This document shows, piece by piece, positions 39,301 to 51,072 of a DNA stretch of 64,000 nt. The notes below the pieces were generated by a model. The model did no database searches, had not been told where the DNA came from, and was given only the letters and a program-made list of their open reading frames with translations. The DNA is from Centroberyx gerrardi (lineage: Eukaryota; Chordata; Actinopteri; Beryciformes; Berycidae), in assembly GCF_048128805.1 (NCBI RefSeq), contig NC_135998.1, forward strand, positions 27,955,492 to 28,019,491, written 5' to 3'. The position numbers were made by a program, and so were the translations under genes. The first letter of the stretch is position 1. Every line of letters begins with the position of its first letter.

Positions 39301-41657
39301 CTTAAAAGGCCTACCCTAACATAAGGATGCTGTTGGCCTAGCATTTTTATTGGATATATTTAATGCATTAATAATTTTCTGAGGTAGTAAATTCACGTGT
39401 GTACATTTATAGAAGGGTAAATAAAATACTCTCCCGCTGTCTTTATAAAAGATAATCCTACACTGATGTATGTTTCTCACTAATATTCCACTGTAAATGT
39501 CAGTCGCTCTGTCAATCTCAGCTGAATAAATGCACTTATTATGGAGGGGGAAGTAATAAATCCGCCACTTTCATATGAAAGAAACAAGAAAAGGGGATTA
39601 AGAAGCGGAACAAATTAATTGTATCTCGCATTCCTTTGATCAACTTCTCATGCAGCTCATATGAAAACAGCTCTGTGATTTTGCAGTGAAACTATATTTG
39701 TGTTACTTGTTGAATGTAATATACATTTCAGAGATGCCATGTTTTGTGATGTCATCAGTGTCCTCCAAAGTTAAATGTTGTGTTTCATGTTAGCAGACAA
39801 GATTAGTAAATTGTAACTCAGGCTAATAGTTGAGGCAATTATGTGAATCAAATTATCATATTTCATTCACATCCTCTTTATATTGATATTCAGATATATT
39901 TTTTAGATACTTTGGAGTCTTTGAAGAACATTTTTGCCAATATTTTGCCAGACACAAGTAAACACCATGCCAGACTATTGTTTGTTGATCTTTCATCCGC
40001 CTTCAACACAATTCAGCCCCATCTGCTGGTTAACAAGCTTTGTAAAAACTCTGGCATTGTTTCTTGTGTACTTGGCTGGATCCTTGTCTTCCTCACCAAC
40101 AGCACCCAGAGGATTAATGGGCACCTGCCAGGTGAGCCGACTTCAACTACTGGCTCCCCTCAGGCGTCATGGTCTCTCTCCACTCCTTTACATTTTGTAT
40201 GCTGGTGACTGCTACAGCCAGCATGATAAACATATCATTTTAGTCTGCTTATGATTTGGTCATTGTCAGTCTTCTATACGTGAATGAAATGTGTCACGGT
40301 CCTATTGATTTCAGATATCATCCACCTGCCCCTCAAAGAGCCATCATCCAAGGTGCAGGCCGTGGAGATTATGGATAACTACAAGTATGATAGATAATAA
40401 GTTGAATTTTGAAAGCAATAAAGATCTAATCTGTAAAAAAAAAGGTTTCAGGTGGACAGGACTTTGATGACCTTGTTTTACATTGTGTCTTATAATGTTT
40501 TTGGGTTATAACGTTATAACGTTTATCTGCTGGTTTGGTCATCTTGGCGTCAAATCAAAAGATTCTCTTGCCAAAATAGTCATGACATTAGCAGCAAGAT
40601 CATGGGAATCCAGCTTTAGGGATGAAGAGATGATGGGTTGACAATGGTGACAGTGATGCTGTCTGATGGCTGATGATATTTATTTTTGATGCTTATGTTG
40701 ATGCTTCTTAAACTTGGTTGTAGGCTATCCACTGGGTCATTGCAAAGCATTTTTAGTGGTTTAGTATTTTTGTATTTTGATGTCTATTTTTGTCTTAATT
40801 GAGCTATGCTGCAAAACCAGTTGCCCATCTGGGACCAATAAAGCTGACCCTTGAACCTTGAATTGTACATAGATCAGAAATATTTTTGAATGGAAAAGGG
40901 CATTTTACATGTCTTGATAGAGTAGATTTTTCCAGATGATAGCCTAATATAAACACTTTAAATTATATGTTTTCATTCCAAAACGCTATATCCATCTTGG
41001 GAGGGAAAACCATTACCTGAAGCTCATTTTTCAATAAAAGATAGGGGAAAATGTATATAAAAGTCTTATCATTTAGTCACCCACCCTCTTGTGTTACCTG
41101 CTAACATTAAAAAGTAACAAAATTAGTTTTAATGTCATTTGGTAAGATTAGGTGTCCAAATGTCCAAATGTTGGAACCAAACTTTTAAACTGCAGTCTGT
41201 AAAATTGAATAAATTGTCAGTTAAATTCTGTGAATTTCAGAGGCAAGACAAGCTCATCCAGAAGTAACTGAAAGTAATCAAATAACCCAGAATTTCAGTA
41301 ATAGTGGATATTTGCAGATGCAAGCTATAATTATTAATTTACAAACTCCCACCTCTGGTTGACTCACTAGCCCTGTTCTATCTGCCTTTTCTCTCTTTCT
41401 CATATGAGATTTAAGAGGAAATTTACATTTACCAGAAAGTAATTGGTGACGGTCCTCATGCGCTTATGTGCCAGAATAATCCAGATGACCACGACGTTAC
41501 CGACCACGGACACTGCAACGATGCTGCAATAGGCAATTGCCCACAGTGTGATCTGCCACACTGGCTGGATAAACTGGTTGAAGTCGTCAGTGCAATTGGT
41601 GGAACCGTTTGTCCCGTTAGAGGCACGGAAATCTGTGGTGTTGAAGAGAGGGTCCAT
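34842..41657 (-). CDS. tacr1: Tachykinin (substance P/NK1) receptor (whole gene, exons listed separately)
   Basis: Seven-helix Gq-coupled receptor for substance P. Seven coding exons join in phase to 410 residues (human 407). Visible features: four N-terminal sequons; TM1 at about 34-56; [20 protein letters not shown] in TM2; the disulfide pair C109 and C184; D133-R134-Y135; C264-W265-L266-P267 in TM6; N305-P306-I307-I308-Y309 in TM7; and a CCC tail for palmitoylation. [19 protein letters not shown] and [12 protein letters not shown] are near-identical to mammalian NK1. The tail blocks [12 protein letters not shown] and [11 protein letters not shown] match NK1 and not NK2/NK3. Relative to the five-exon mammalian gene there are two more introns. 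Whether this is the a or b teleost paralogue cannot be said. Confidence 0.93.
35110..35212 (-). CDS. tacr1: tacr1 exon 6
   Basis: Residues 315-349: [18 protein letters not shown] and [12 protein letters not shown], helix 8 and the palmitoylation cysteines. In mammals the final exon continues from here; in this gene an 82-bp intron (35028-35109) follows CAG. Confidence 0.88.
35399..35595 (-). CDS. tacr1: tacr1 exon 5
   Basis: Residues 250-314 plus two bases of R315: TM6 ([15 protein letters not shown]), ECL3, TM7 ([17 protein letters not shown]). 197 bp, equal to mammalian exon 4. The exon/intron junction reads AG|GTAG, so unspliced RNA would encode Arg then stop. Confidence 0.95.
35823..35973 (-). 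CDS. tacr1: tacr1 exon 4
   Basis: Residues 199-249: TM5 ([20 protein letters not shown]) and ICL3 ([19 protein letters not shown], then AKRK). 151 bp, equal to mammalian exon 3. A CA-rich RNA tract lies about 23 bases past the donor. Confidence 0.95.
35974..37659 (-). other. tacr1 intron 3
   Basis: 1.7 kb without exons. Contains a CA repeat (about 36340-36380 on plus) and a 14-bp-stem hairpin (36822-36851). Confidence 0.6.
36822..36851. repeat. Hairpin, 14-bp stem, 2-nt loop
   Basis: Arms 36822-36835 and 36838-36851 are exact reverse complements around TC. It lies in tacr1 intron 3. Confidence 0.8.
37660..37854 (-). CDS. tacr1: tacr1 exon 3
   Basis: Residues 134-198 plus two bases: [13 protein letters not shown] (ICL2), TM4, ECL2 with C184 and DWPE. 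195 bp, equal to mammalian exon 2. The acceptor tract is itself a TG repeat (plus-strand CA, 37859-37883) that ends at the AG. Confidence 0.95.
38878..39053 (-). CDS. tacr1: tacr1 exon 2
   Basis: Residues 76-133 plus two bases of R134: rest of TM2, ECL1 with C109, TM3 ([14 protein letters not shown]) and the start of DRY. A GT-rich tract (CA on the plus strand, 38845-38870) follows the donor by 8 bases. Confidence 0.95.
39054..41432 (-). other. tacr1 intron 1 (not present in mammalian TACR1)
   Basis: 2.4 kb phase-0 intron that splits TM2 between TNYFL and VNLAF. It holds a LINE fragment (about 39900-40860) in the opposite orientation to the gene. Confidence 0.8.
39900..40865 (+). mobile_element. 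L2/Rex-like LINE 3' fragment (reverse transcriptase remnant)
   Basis: Plus-strand frame reads [20 protein letters not shown], with the RT motif A aspartate, then [18 protein letters not shown] and TGSPQ. Further on, [11 protein letters not shown] and [15 protein letters not shown] appear in broken frames. The 3' end is GGGACCAATAAAGCTGACC followed by a CTTGAA repeat. The FADD catalytic motif is missing. A 5'-truncated, dead copy inside tacr1 intron 1. Confidence 0.75.
41433..41657 (-). CDS. tacr1: tacr1 exon 1
   Basis: Starts at a true ATG (41657). Residues 1-75: [20 protein letters not shown] with sequons, then TM1 and [12 protein letters not shown]. Ends in phase 0 at gtaaat. In mammals this exon continues to the DRY region, so the break here is an extra intron. 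Confidence 0.93.
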
Positions 41658-44109
41658 CTTCTGCAGCCTGTTTGGGGAGTTGGACGTTAAAAATAGCTTT
41701 AGTGTCCTATTACTTCAGATGCAATGGAATGAAATCCGTCCTAAAAAAGGAGCAGGATCGTGCCAAATGGAAAAAGCGCGGTTGAAAATGTCTTGATAAT
41801 GGAAGTTGTCTTTGCGCGCTCTTTGCTCTCCACGGCTCCAGCGTCAATAGAGACTCCGGTGCGTTTAAAGACCTGCTGCGCTCTTCAGGACACCACCGAA
41901 ACGTGAAGTCGCAGCTGTCCAGTCACCCATTCACATTCTGCTTGTGGTCCCCCCCCCCCCCACACACACACACACCCCAGATGATTGGTCTGGCAATCAC
42001 CTACTGTCTATTGGAAATCACTTGGTATGACCCTGAGATGCAGCCTATACATTTGGAGCCCTATTACAATATCAGCAGGACTGAATCATTCTGGTGACGT
42101 TAGCTTATACAATGTGATGGACGTTTATGTAAAAAAAAATAATAAAAAAAAGCATTTATATCCTGCACACAAATGTTCCACCAGATCGATTTGGGTTTTC
42201 AGATAGTCAATTAGTTTGGAAAGTGGCTCGTTGTCTTGTGTTCATGGATCTCATACTGCAACAAATGCTCCAATCTAGACAAGTAGATGTATCAGTCATG
42301 GCCTTAGCGCACATAATTCAAAAACTAAAGGGTGAAACGGTGAAAGGGTTTTGTTCCGCTTAAGAGATCAGTGAGATCAAGTATTGATCTTGTCTCTGGT
42401 CTCTCCCAGATTTCTCCCAAACAGAGTGAGAAGTCATTAGAGGATGGAGCTTGCCAAAGGAAAGCAAAGTTGGGGGTAGATGGAAAAATAGATATGTGCA
42501 ACCCAGTGACACTACACATTAATAGTCTCTCTTTCTCTCACTAGCTCGATAACTCCATCTCTCTCTCTCTCCCGCACCAGATTGGAGATATTAGAATCGA
42601 CAGCAGGGAGATAGGAATTCAGTTTCATTTGCCACCTGCTACCCACACAGCTGCTGTGTCCACATCGAGAACACAGGTACTGAAACCTCAAGTCTGAACA
42701 AGTGAGGAGGAAAAGATGTGACAAAAAACAGAGGCAGAATTCACCAGAGGATGACAGGTAGGATTCCTCAGTTTTCCATAATGTCAGTGCCTGAACACCT
42801 GGTTTGAAAATACACTCAAATCATTAAGTGAGAAGTCAAAGATGGGAAGAAGATGACTCAGAAATATTATTAGCCACCACAATTTGTATGTTAATTAATT
42901 TAAACAATACAATCAAGCAGCTCACACCAAAGTGCCATCAATAGGTTATCTATTTGTTATGAGATATTTAATGGATACAAAAACATAAATAAACAGACAG
43001 AATCATTTTTTTTTTTTTAACTAAAACACACATAGACACAGCTGAACACCATCACTCTAAATGTTCTAGACACAGCAGTTTACAGGCATAGCTTTTTATT
43101 TTCCCAGTTTTTGGCTCCACATTCCATACAACAATGCAAATATCATTGGAGCTCAACATGAATTTATTTTGTATTCTCCACGATCAATTCAGCACCATCA
43201 ACTTATTGAATAAATAATCATTATGTCCAAGAGCACGTATGAGAATGTCTAATAACAGCTGTATAAATGTGCAAATGTTAATATGCGACTAATTTTTTGT
43301 AGACAAATTTGAGGGCAGCTTTGTATCACAGTAAATACTCTTTAGATTGGTCTATGACTATATTAATTCCTATGTATGGTAGTATAATGTCATGTGGGGT
43401 TTTAGTAAAAAATAAATAACTGCTTTACTGTTGCTCATGCATTGTTAGTATGCTTGTTTTTGTTGTTTAATTTCCTTCCCTATGGACCTAAGGTAGATGA
43501 CAAAAATTATGTATTCACGAAGAATGGTTGAAGCAGCAGGCAGGTTTAAAAAATCATATACAGAATTCTTCTAAAACAGATTCTGTGGCCTAATCAACAT
43601 TTTTAAGTGCAAATCAGCACTAAATCACATTTTTTGAACTGCAAACATGGTATGCCTTCTATATAGTGAATGGCATTAATCCTCTATTAAGTTCAATATT
43701 TTTAATTTTTTGCATTGGCTTCTATAGGCGCAGAAAATCATTATGCTGTTCTCTATGGGCTTAAACTTTAGCATCTGTCAAAATTGTGTACTAGGCAGAG
43801 ACTGACTGAAAACAGTGTGTTTACACACTCTGATGATGCAGTATATATCCATTTGTATCATTTGGTATCTAAAATTATCTGATGCTTGCAGTTTAACAAC
43901 ATAATCTTTCCAATGAGAAACTTTATCTCTCTCAGTGCCTGACAAGCTGATGTTCCATGAGCTACCTGGATGGATAACTTCATGTCTTACCCAGAAGCTG
44001 TGGACTTTTGTTTTCCAGGCAAGAAGACTCCGGTGCAGAGGGGCAGAGAGTTTTCCAAACCTTCAGAGACAAAAATGTTAAATAAAGGATCTCCCCTTCT
44101 CACTAACTT

Positions 44110-44255
44110 AGTATGTCAATCTTTACTTATATAGCCCCTTTCAAAACCAGGGATACAAAGTGCTTCACAACAAAAAGAACAACAGAAATATGGAAGAAAT
44201 GTAATAGAAATGAAGAAATATCGACAAGACTGACAATAAAATCAAAGATAAAAGA
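44110..44255. repeat. Fragment of a common fish interspersed repeat
   Basis: Reads TATATAGCCCCTTTCAAAAC followed by an ACAAAGTGCTTCACAA phrase and A-rich sequence, a pattern I associate with a high-copy fish repeat. Class uncertain. Confidence 0.35.
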
Positions 44256-45756
44256 AATGAAACTAGATGGCACTCAGTAGAGCGTGTACCATGCCAACGT
44301 TATGCAATTCTCAGTATGTGCCAGTTCCCCATGTCAGATTTTCACCAAAAGTTAATAATTTCTTCCATGCAACATTACCAACTTGTTTCACATCAGGAGC
44401 TGCACACACTTTCACGACTGGACCTGATTTGGGACATGAGATCTGCCTGTTCACATTCTAGCCACTTTTAAGCATTTTAGCTGATTATCACAACACCACA
44501 TGACCAATCAGCTCTACATCTGTTCAGTTTCCATTAGTGCTGCCCTTCTACCACTGGACCATGTTTTGGGAAAATTGTCAGGGCGGTTATGTCTAAACTG
44601 GAAATGAGCTCTCCAGTGCCCCCATGTTGTTTGATTGGGCCAATAATGGAGGGTCTGCCTCTTCTTCTGTCTGCTGATTGGCCACAAAGTCTGATGGTGT
44701 TATGTGAATCCAAAGTTATATGACTTTTTATGAGAAGCCACGCCCGCCACCACGCCCCCTTTGGCCAATCAGTGTGAAAAGTTAATCAGTTCTTCCTTGC
44801 CCCATGACCAACCTTTCCACAAAGTTTCAGGGTGTTGTGTGAATTGAGTAGTGTTAGTCCAATATGAAATAAGTCTCAATAAAAGAAGATGATCTCTGTC
44901 TCTCTCTCTCACCCAGGCACGGCGCTACACCGGGGCTAGGGGGTGCTATAGCCATGTCACAAATCTGCGTAGCCCCAGTTAAGCCCCTCAAGCATTTTAG
45001 TATTTTTTTATTTTTAAATAAAGAAATATGTAAAAGTTAATAACCAGCAATTCTGTTCCCAATCCGATCCCTGGCTGCGTGCTCGTGCCGCGCGTGTACC
45101 CGATGACGTGTGTGTGTGTGTGTGTGTGGACTGTCTGGTGCTGAAGTCTTTCACCTTTGCACGTGAAAGACGTTTTTGTCATTGCCTTGTGGTCACTTGT
45201 ATTAGGCTTATAGCTATTTTGTTGAATATTCTTTGGCCAAATTCAATTAAAAACTACATTTATATCGAATGTGCTGTGTGCCATATCTGCTTTTATTGAA
45301 AAAAACGAGAACTAAAGTAACTCTTTTATAATTTTGAATTAAAGAAAGGCGCTCAAATAACAATTACACAATGTTAAAGTGTTAAAATGTACAAGCCCAC
45401 AGTTAAAGTAGTAAATTCATGTGGTCTCTCACCTCTACTTGTACACAGAGACTCCATGGCTTTTGCAGGCATGAAATTACTGAATAAAATTCATCAATAC
45501 ATTTCTGTATTATCAACACCTAAGGCAATATTATTCTAACATACAGTTGTGATACTTTACAAACTTAATGCAATGAAGTATACTATTTTTTTCTTCCTGT
45601 CTTCCTACTAACAGGTGTAAAGATGGTTTTCTCCTCAGCTGAAGTCTTGACAGTAAGTTTCCTCCACCTGCTCCTCAAAGACGTGAGAGCTCAAAAAAGC
45701 ATTGAATTTTTAGCTGCTTAATTCAGTTTTTATTTTGTTATGACTAATGTTACTAA

Positions 45757-45842
45757 GAAAATAATCATTAGATTAATCGATTAATCAAAAAAATAGTCGA
45801 CAGTTTAATCGATTACCAAAATAATCGTTAGTTGCAGCTCTA
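45757..45842. mobile_element. hAT-like MITE fragment (TAATCGATTA family)
   Basis: Repeated ATTAATCGATTAAT-type phrases and an end reading AATCGTTAGTTGCAGC. This resembles the end of the common fish element that begins GGGCTGCAACTAACGATT. Only one end is evident. Confidence 0.5.
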
Positions 45843-47283
45843 CTGTTTTGGAGGCCTGCGCATCAATGATGAAGATGGCTTACTGCTCAATCTGTAAGAT
45901 GAATGATACTACATAGTGAGTACATTAACGTAAAGAGTTCTCAAGGGGCCAAAATATTAGAACCATAAGGAGAGGGGAACCACTTCTAATGCAAACAAGC
46001 ACAGATCCTGTACAGACCCACAGCGTCTCTTCAATTCAATTCAATTCAATGCATTGAAGCATCGCTAGCTGAGCATCATATTCCGCAGTATTTCCCATAT
46101 ATCCACCACCACCACGGCTGCCACAAAATCAAAAGTTGGTCAGTGTATAGAAAAGATCTAAATCGATCTCTAACGCTGCACCTATACACATCACATCATG
46201 TCTGTTATTTGGCACACAGACCAGTAGACCAGTTGCACTGTTATCCGACAGAGCCTCCCGTTGTGAAAAGGAAACTTCTACAATTTGCTCCAAACTCGCA
46301 TGTATTAGTAACGGTATTTGTAAACGGTAACACCTTTTAATTGGAGACGTGTAAATCTGCTCAACACTCAGATAGAGAGTTAAATTACCTAATTTCACAA
46401 ACGTTATTTAAATACCACAAGGTAACAACGTTACCTACCGGTAAAGTTTGTAGGGCAGCAGAAGACGTGGATGTTTGGAAATTAATGGCAGAGAGTGGGC
46501 TCAGTGTGTGGGAGTCAGTGTGGCATTTAGCGTATAGGCGAGAGGCCATCTCATAGCCTTGGACGCCCTCAGTAGGCCATCTCACAAAGTGTTGATGACT
46601 GACTGACTGACCTGTCTGACCTCTCTGCCTGACCTGAATACGCCTCTTGATGCCCTCGGCTGCACCGCGGGGAAAAAGCCGTTTATACATTTATACAAGG
46701 TAATAGATGAAAGTGTGTTGTATACAGAACAGTAAATACGGTTATACAATACATACACACTTTAGGCAACACATGTGAATACACTCTAATTCATGGTTGG
46801 CAAACGGTGAAGCCACACCTGCAAGCGATTCACTAAACGACCAATTAACCTCCATTTATTTTCTGTGCGAAGCGTTCAGTCGCTGCCCACTGCACATTGG
46901 TTCGAGATGCGAACTGAGCTTGCGAGGTGGTGAAAACGTTAAGCTGAAGTCCATAAAATGCAAATGAGCGCGATATTCGCAGCTAATCAAATTTGGGGGA
47001 TAGAAGCAGCACAGCCAGTCAGCGGAACTAGGCTAGATGGATAGTATCTGAATCGTCATGGTTGAGGAGAAAATTAGAAGTTTCTGTCCTGTCTGTCCTC
47101 TGTTCTGTCCTTTCTGTCCTGTCAAAATACCAAGCCCAGGTACAGAGCCAATGATGTTAACATTAGCAAAGGCCGAACATTATTTCACAATGACATTTCC
47201 ATAAACAATCGTGTGCTGGGATAAATGTAAACAGTTGCATAAAAATCAGCTAAAAGGCTACATTACAGTGAAATGAAAAGGAC

Positions 47284-47455
47284 TGGGGGCGTCCTGGTGA
47301 CTCAGTGGTCTAAGGTGCATACCATGTAACCGCAACATCCTGGGTTCGAAACCAGCCTGGGACCTTTGTTGAATGTCATCCCCCTCTCTCTCACCCAATC
47401 TTGCCGGTCAATCTGTACTGTCAACATTCAAATAAAGGCAAAAATGGCCCAAAAA
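47284..47455 (+). mobile_element. tRNA-derived SINE
   Basis: The head carries RNA polymerase III box A (TGGTGACTCAGTGG, 47295-47308) and a consensus box B (GGTTCGAAACC, 47343-47353), 34 bp apart. A SINE body follows (TGTCATCCCCCTCTCTCTC) and a tail with AATAAAGGCAAAAA. It is a retroposed copy, not a functional tRNA gene: no acceptor stem closes. Confidence 0.8.
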
Positions 47456-48914
47456 AATAATTGAAAAGGAGTGAAACCACAGAACTTGATGGATAGAACG
47501 GCCGTTCCCATTCAAATCAACGTTCCAGGATGGTCGGACTGGCGGCCATGTTTATGTGTACCGTTGGTCTAGCTTCCGTATAAACCGACTTAGTCGCTGA
47601 GGTGAGAGGTTTTGCAGCAAGGACCAAAGCAGTGGAAAACTGGCGGAGGCTACTTGTAGCTGAATTAAGTTGTCATGGCACTACTAGGTGGTGGTCTTTT
47701 ACAAGTTGCTGCTGTCTTTTTAAGTAGAAAAGTTTTGACATCTGTGCAGTTAGTAGTGGTTATAGTTGAGGTAATCTCAGTTCCAGACGATGTCCATTTA
47801 GATTATGTTAAAGTTACCTGTTTGATGATGCTTACCAGCTAAGTTTGCTAATATGCAGATGTTGAGTAGAAGAGCTAGCAAGAAAAGCACAATCTTTGAT
47901 AATGCTACGTTAACCTTGTCGCCAACGTCAACTTTCAGCTGAGTTTTGGCAGTTTGCTAAGCACTTGTGCAACAGAGACATCTGCATAGTTCTCAAGCAA
48001 GTGCGACAGACTTCTTTATGGTGTACTAGCCAAATTAATACCATAGTATATACAACAGTGGAAGGACTGTTCCATTCAAGTTCTGTGAGTGAAACTCCGT
48101 GTTGCATAAACAAACTTGATGAGTTGAAGAAAGCACAGCCAAACTTGTTTGCTGCTGGTTAGTTCACTACGGAAACGCCCACATGCGACAGAATAGACAG
48201 GGTGATGGTGATGCTATGCAAATGCATCACTTGCAGATGTGGCTTCACCATCAGGATGACTGTGCTGTACTGTTGGTCTACTTTAATGAAAAATGGGCAA
48301 CATAGTTACTGAAATATCTGTGTGGAACATGTTAAGAGATTTGGCCTTTTCTCTGTTGAGAAAAAGATAAATATGATGAGGTTTTTCTCTTTTTTTCTCT
48401 TTTTTGTGTTAAATAGCAAGCATGCAAGATAAGTGCTTTCTGGCTTAGTAAATCAAATGGAGGGAGTAATTTGATTAACTTACTCCTTTATTTTTGTGCT
48501 TTTTTTTTGGTCACTAAATCAAAATTTAGAATTTTTGCACACAGACCTGCATTGGCACCAGCAGCACAAACAGCCTCTCTCAGTCACACACCATAATCAC
48601 TGACCCTGTATTTATGTCTGTACCATATTTGAGATATGGATAAGGGGAAAGAAGACCCAGTGAGGTTATTGTTTTGTTCTCTTGAAATTAGAGTGTGCTG
48701 CAGGAATTTCTTCATGGTTCATTTACTGCACTGTTGACGCTCAACACAGGGTGGGTGCAGTATGGTTCAACATCCTCTGTGAGTTGGCTATGGCAATATA
48801 TAAAACATCAATTTCTAACTTAAATAGGAATAATTCTGTCACACAATGAAGGCAAGAAAAATAGCTTTTATTCCCTGTTTACACTATTGTACTTTTTTCA
48901 ATTGGTACATATTC

Positions 48915-48916
<2 letters not shown>

Positions 48917-48975
<59 letters not shown>
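48917..48975. repeat. (TG)n microsatellite
   Basis: Nearly pure TG run with a variant TG-rich extension to about 49015, in the tacr1-slc4a5 intergenic region. Confidence 0.95.
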
Positions 48976-48977
<2 letters not shown>

Positions 48978-50194
48978 ATATGCATGTGTGTGTTTGTGTG
49001 TGTATATGTGTGTCAGGACCATATGCAACAGCAGGAACAGAAAGAGGAGAGAACTGCGTATAATCTGTTTACTTCGCCCTAAGGTCTCTATTCTCACCAT
49101 ATCTCCACATAACATCAGATATGAAAAACTGTATGTGTGTGTGCCTATGTATGTGTGTGTGATTCACATGGTCACACTAGATTATCCTATAGCGGAGTCT
49201 TCTAAACAAATGATAGTGCCTCATCTAACTGATAAGAGATATGAAGAGATATGCAGATGGGGTGATTAATTAAGCGATGCAGCAAGAGCTGATGTCAGGA
49301 GTTAATACATGTGAAGGAGCTGAGATGAGAGGGAGATGACGACAGACACAGAGGGGATGCATCTATACCTTGGAGAGAAGAAAGTGAGGAAGAGCTGTCT
49401 AATAAACGGTGCTCTTTAGAACGCATATTGCCCAGCTACATCTTTGATTTAGAATCCCTAGATCTATATTTGTCTTCTGGCCCATGTATGATATAATCAA
49501 TAATATCAGCATGTATGTTATCAATTGGTTTAGAAGTGGGAGAAGGCTGGCTGATGAGCTATTTATTAGCAGACCTTTTATTTTGACACCCTAGGGAGGC
49601 TTTCTAATTCTCTTCATCGTAGTCTGGCCATGAGCCGTTTACCTTTAATTAACCATCAGTTAAAACAAAAGAAAGGCAGGCTTGAATCAGGCTTTCTGAT
49701 TCATAACATTGGTTGGTCTCATCGTAGAACACACATATTCATTCAGCCTAAATACATCATGTCTCACCATAAAAAAGAGATATGTATCTTACTCCTTATC
49801 CTCACTCTTTGCACTCAGCATCTGGCTCCAATATTGCGCCCCAGGTGCCATACGCTCTCCGGGGTTCCAAACTTGACCTCCAACCCCTGAGAGTTAAAAG
49901 TTTAAGTGCTTTTCACTGTGTCAGGACCTCTCATGTATTATCCTGAAATAGAGGATGCTTGGGCATGTTGCAGTGTCTGGGGAAATCAGCTGAGATGGGA
50001 CTGAACCTTGAACCTGGAGTACTGGGCCAAGGCTGGTCAACGGTCATGTAGCCTATTGGCTTATGTGATCCATTTTTATGAGTGTGTCTATCTATCTACC
50101 TCTATTTATTGGTCATCCAATCATAATCACATTATCTATCTATATAAAAGTGATTTTCTGTGTGATGTCTATCTGGTCAGTGACAAAAGCTGAA

Positions 50195-50278
50195 TTAAAC
50201 CCAGTGTGATCCCACGTTGTAAACCAACAAAATATGAAAAAGCTCAACAGGGACAAATACTTTTTATATCCACTGTAT
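50195..50278. mobile_element. Possible Tc1/mariner-type element end
   Basis: The sequence AACAAAATATGAAAAAGCTC, a GGGACAAATACTTTTTATA phrase and then CCACTGTAT resembles the degenerate 3' end of fish Tc1-like transposons. The partner end was not found. Confidence 0.4.
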
Positions 50279-50877
50279 GTGTATATGTATATTTTGTAGA
50301 TATTTTTACACAGCTGCTCTTAACTCAAAATCACTCCTAACTTTAACACCTAATCTTTCACCTAGGTAAGGCAGCCCTGCCGTAGCAAGTTGGGGACATT
50401 TTTCATGGTAAGTTACCACATCATGACTCACATCGTGATTCATACATCTGATTCCTTCTGTTGTGGATTACTAACAACAGCTGATCACTCTGGGATCCAC
50501 ACAACAGGGAGCACCCTCAGTCATTTACCATCTACTCCTCTGCCAACAGAAACTAGATTTCCAGAGCCATCTAGTGGTGACTAATGCTGCCGCAGGTGAG
50601 ACGGAAGGAAAAGAATCAAATGAGTGGTCTTCTCGATGCTTGGCTCATGCATCTTTGTTATGGCTGCACAGTGTGGTCAGTTATGGAGTCCAAGTTGTGC
50701 TAACTAGTGCTTTCTAAGCCTCATCAATCATGCAGGCATCCTGTTTTTCTATGTAATTTATTTGCTAAATATTCATATAGAAATATGGAGATGAAATTGG
50801 TGGTATAGACCTATACATATTTTCTGGGACAAAGCATTATGCCGTGCAATATGTCAGTATGGTCAGTGTGTACAATG

Positions 50878-50879
50878 TC

Positions 50880-50937
<58 letters not shown>

Positions 50938-50942
50938 ATCTA
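50878..50942. repeat. (TCTA)n tetranucleotide repeat
   Basis: About 16 TCTA units. Similar tracts occur at 25446-25477 and 54290-54346. Confidence 0.95.
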
Positions 50943-51044
50943 TCACAGAGCGAAGTTAGGGACATGGGAAACATGACTGATACCCAACAGAATGAACTGA
51001 TCACACGCCGCGCACTGTTACTGTATTGATCCAACCTCTCTCTC

Positions 51045-51072
51045 CCCCCCCCGCCCCCCCCCCCCCCCCCCC
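51045..51072. repeat. Poly-C tract
   Basis: About 28 C broken by one G; the minus strand is a long G-run. Confidence 0.9.

Noticed and set aside
34842..41657. tacr2 or tacr3
   Set aside because: Tail blocks [12 protein letters not shown] and [11 protein letters not shown] and the ICL3 sequence are NK1-specific as I know them.
46129..46690. Overlapping frames of 65-101 codons
   Set aside because: Opposite-strand shadows of each other, no conserved motif; probably an old repeat.
47284..47360. tRNA gene
   Set aside because: Boxes A and B are present but there is no cloverleaf acceptor stem and a SINE body follows; it is a retroposon.
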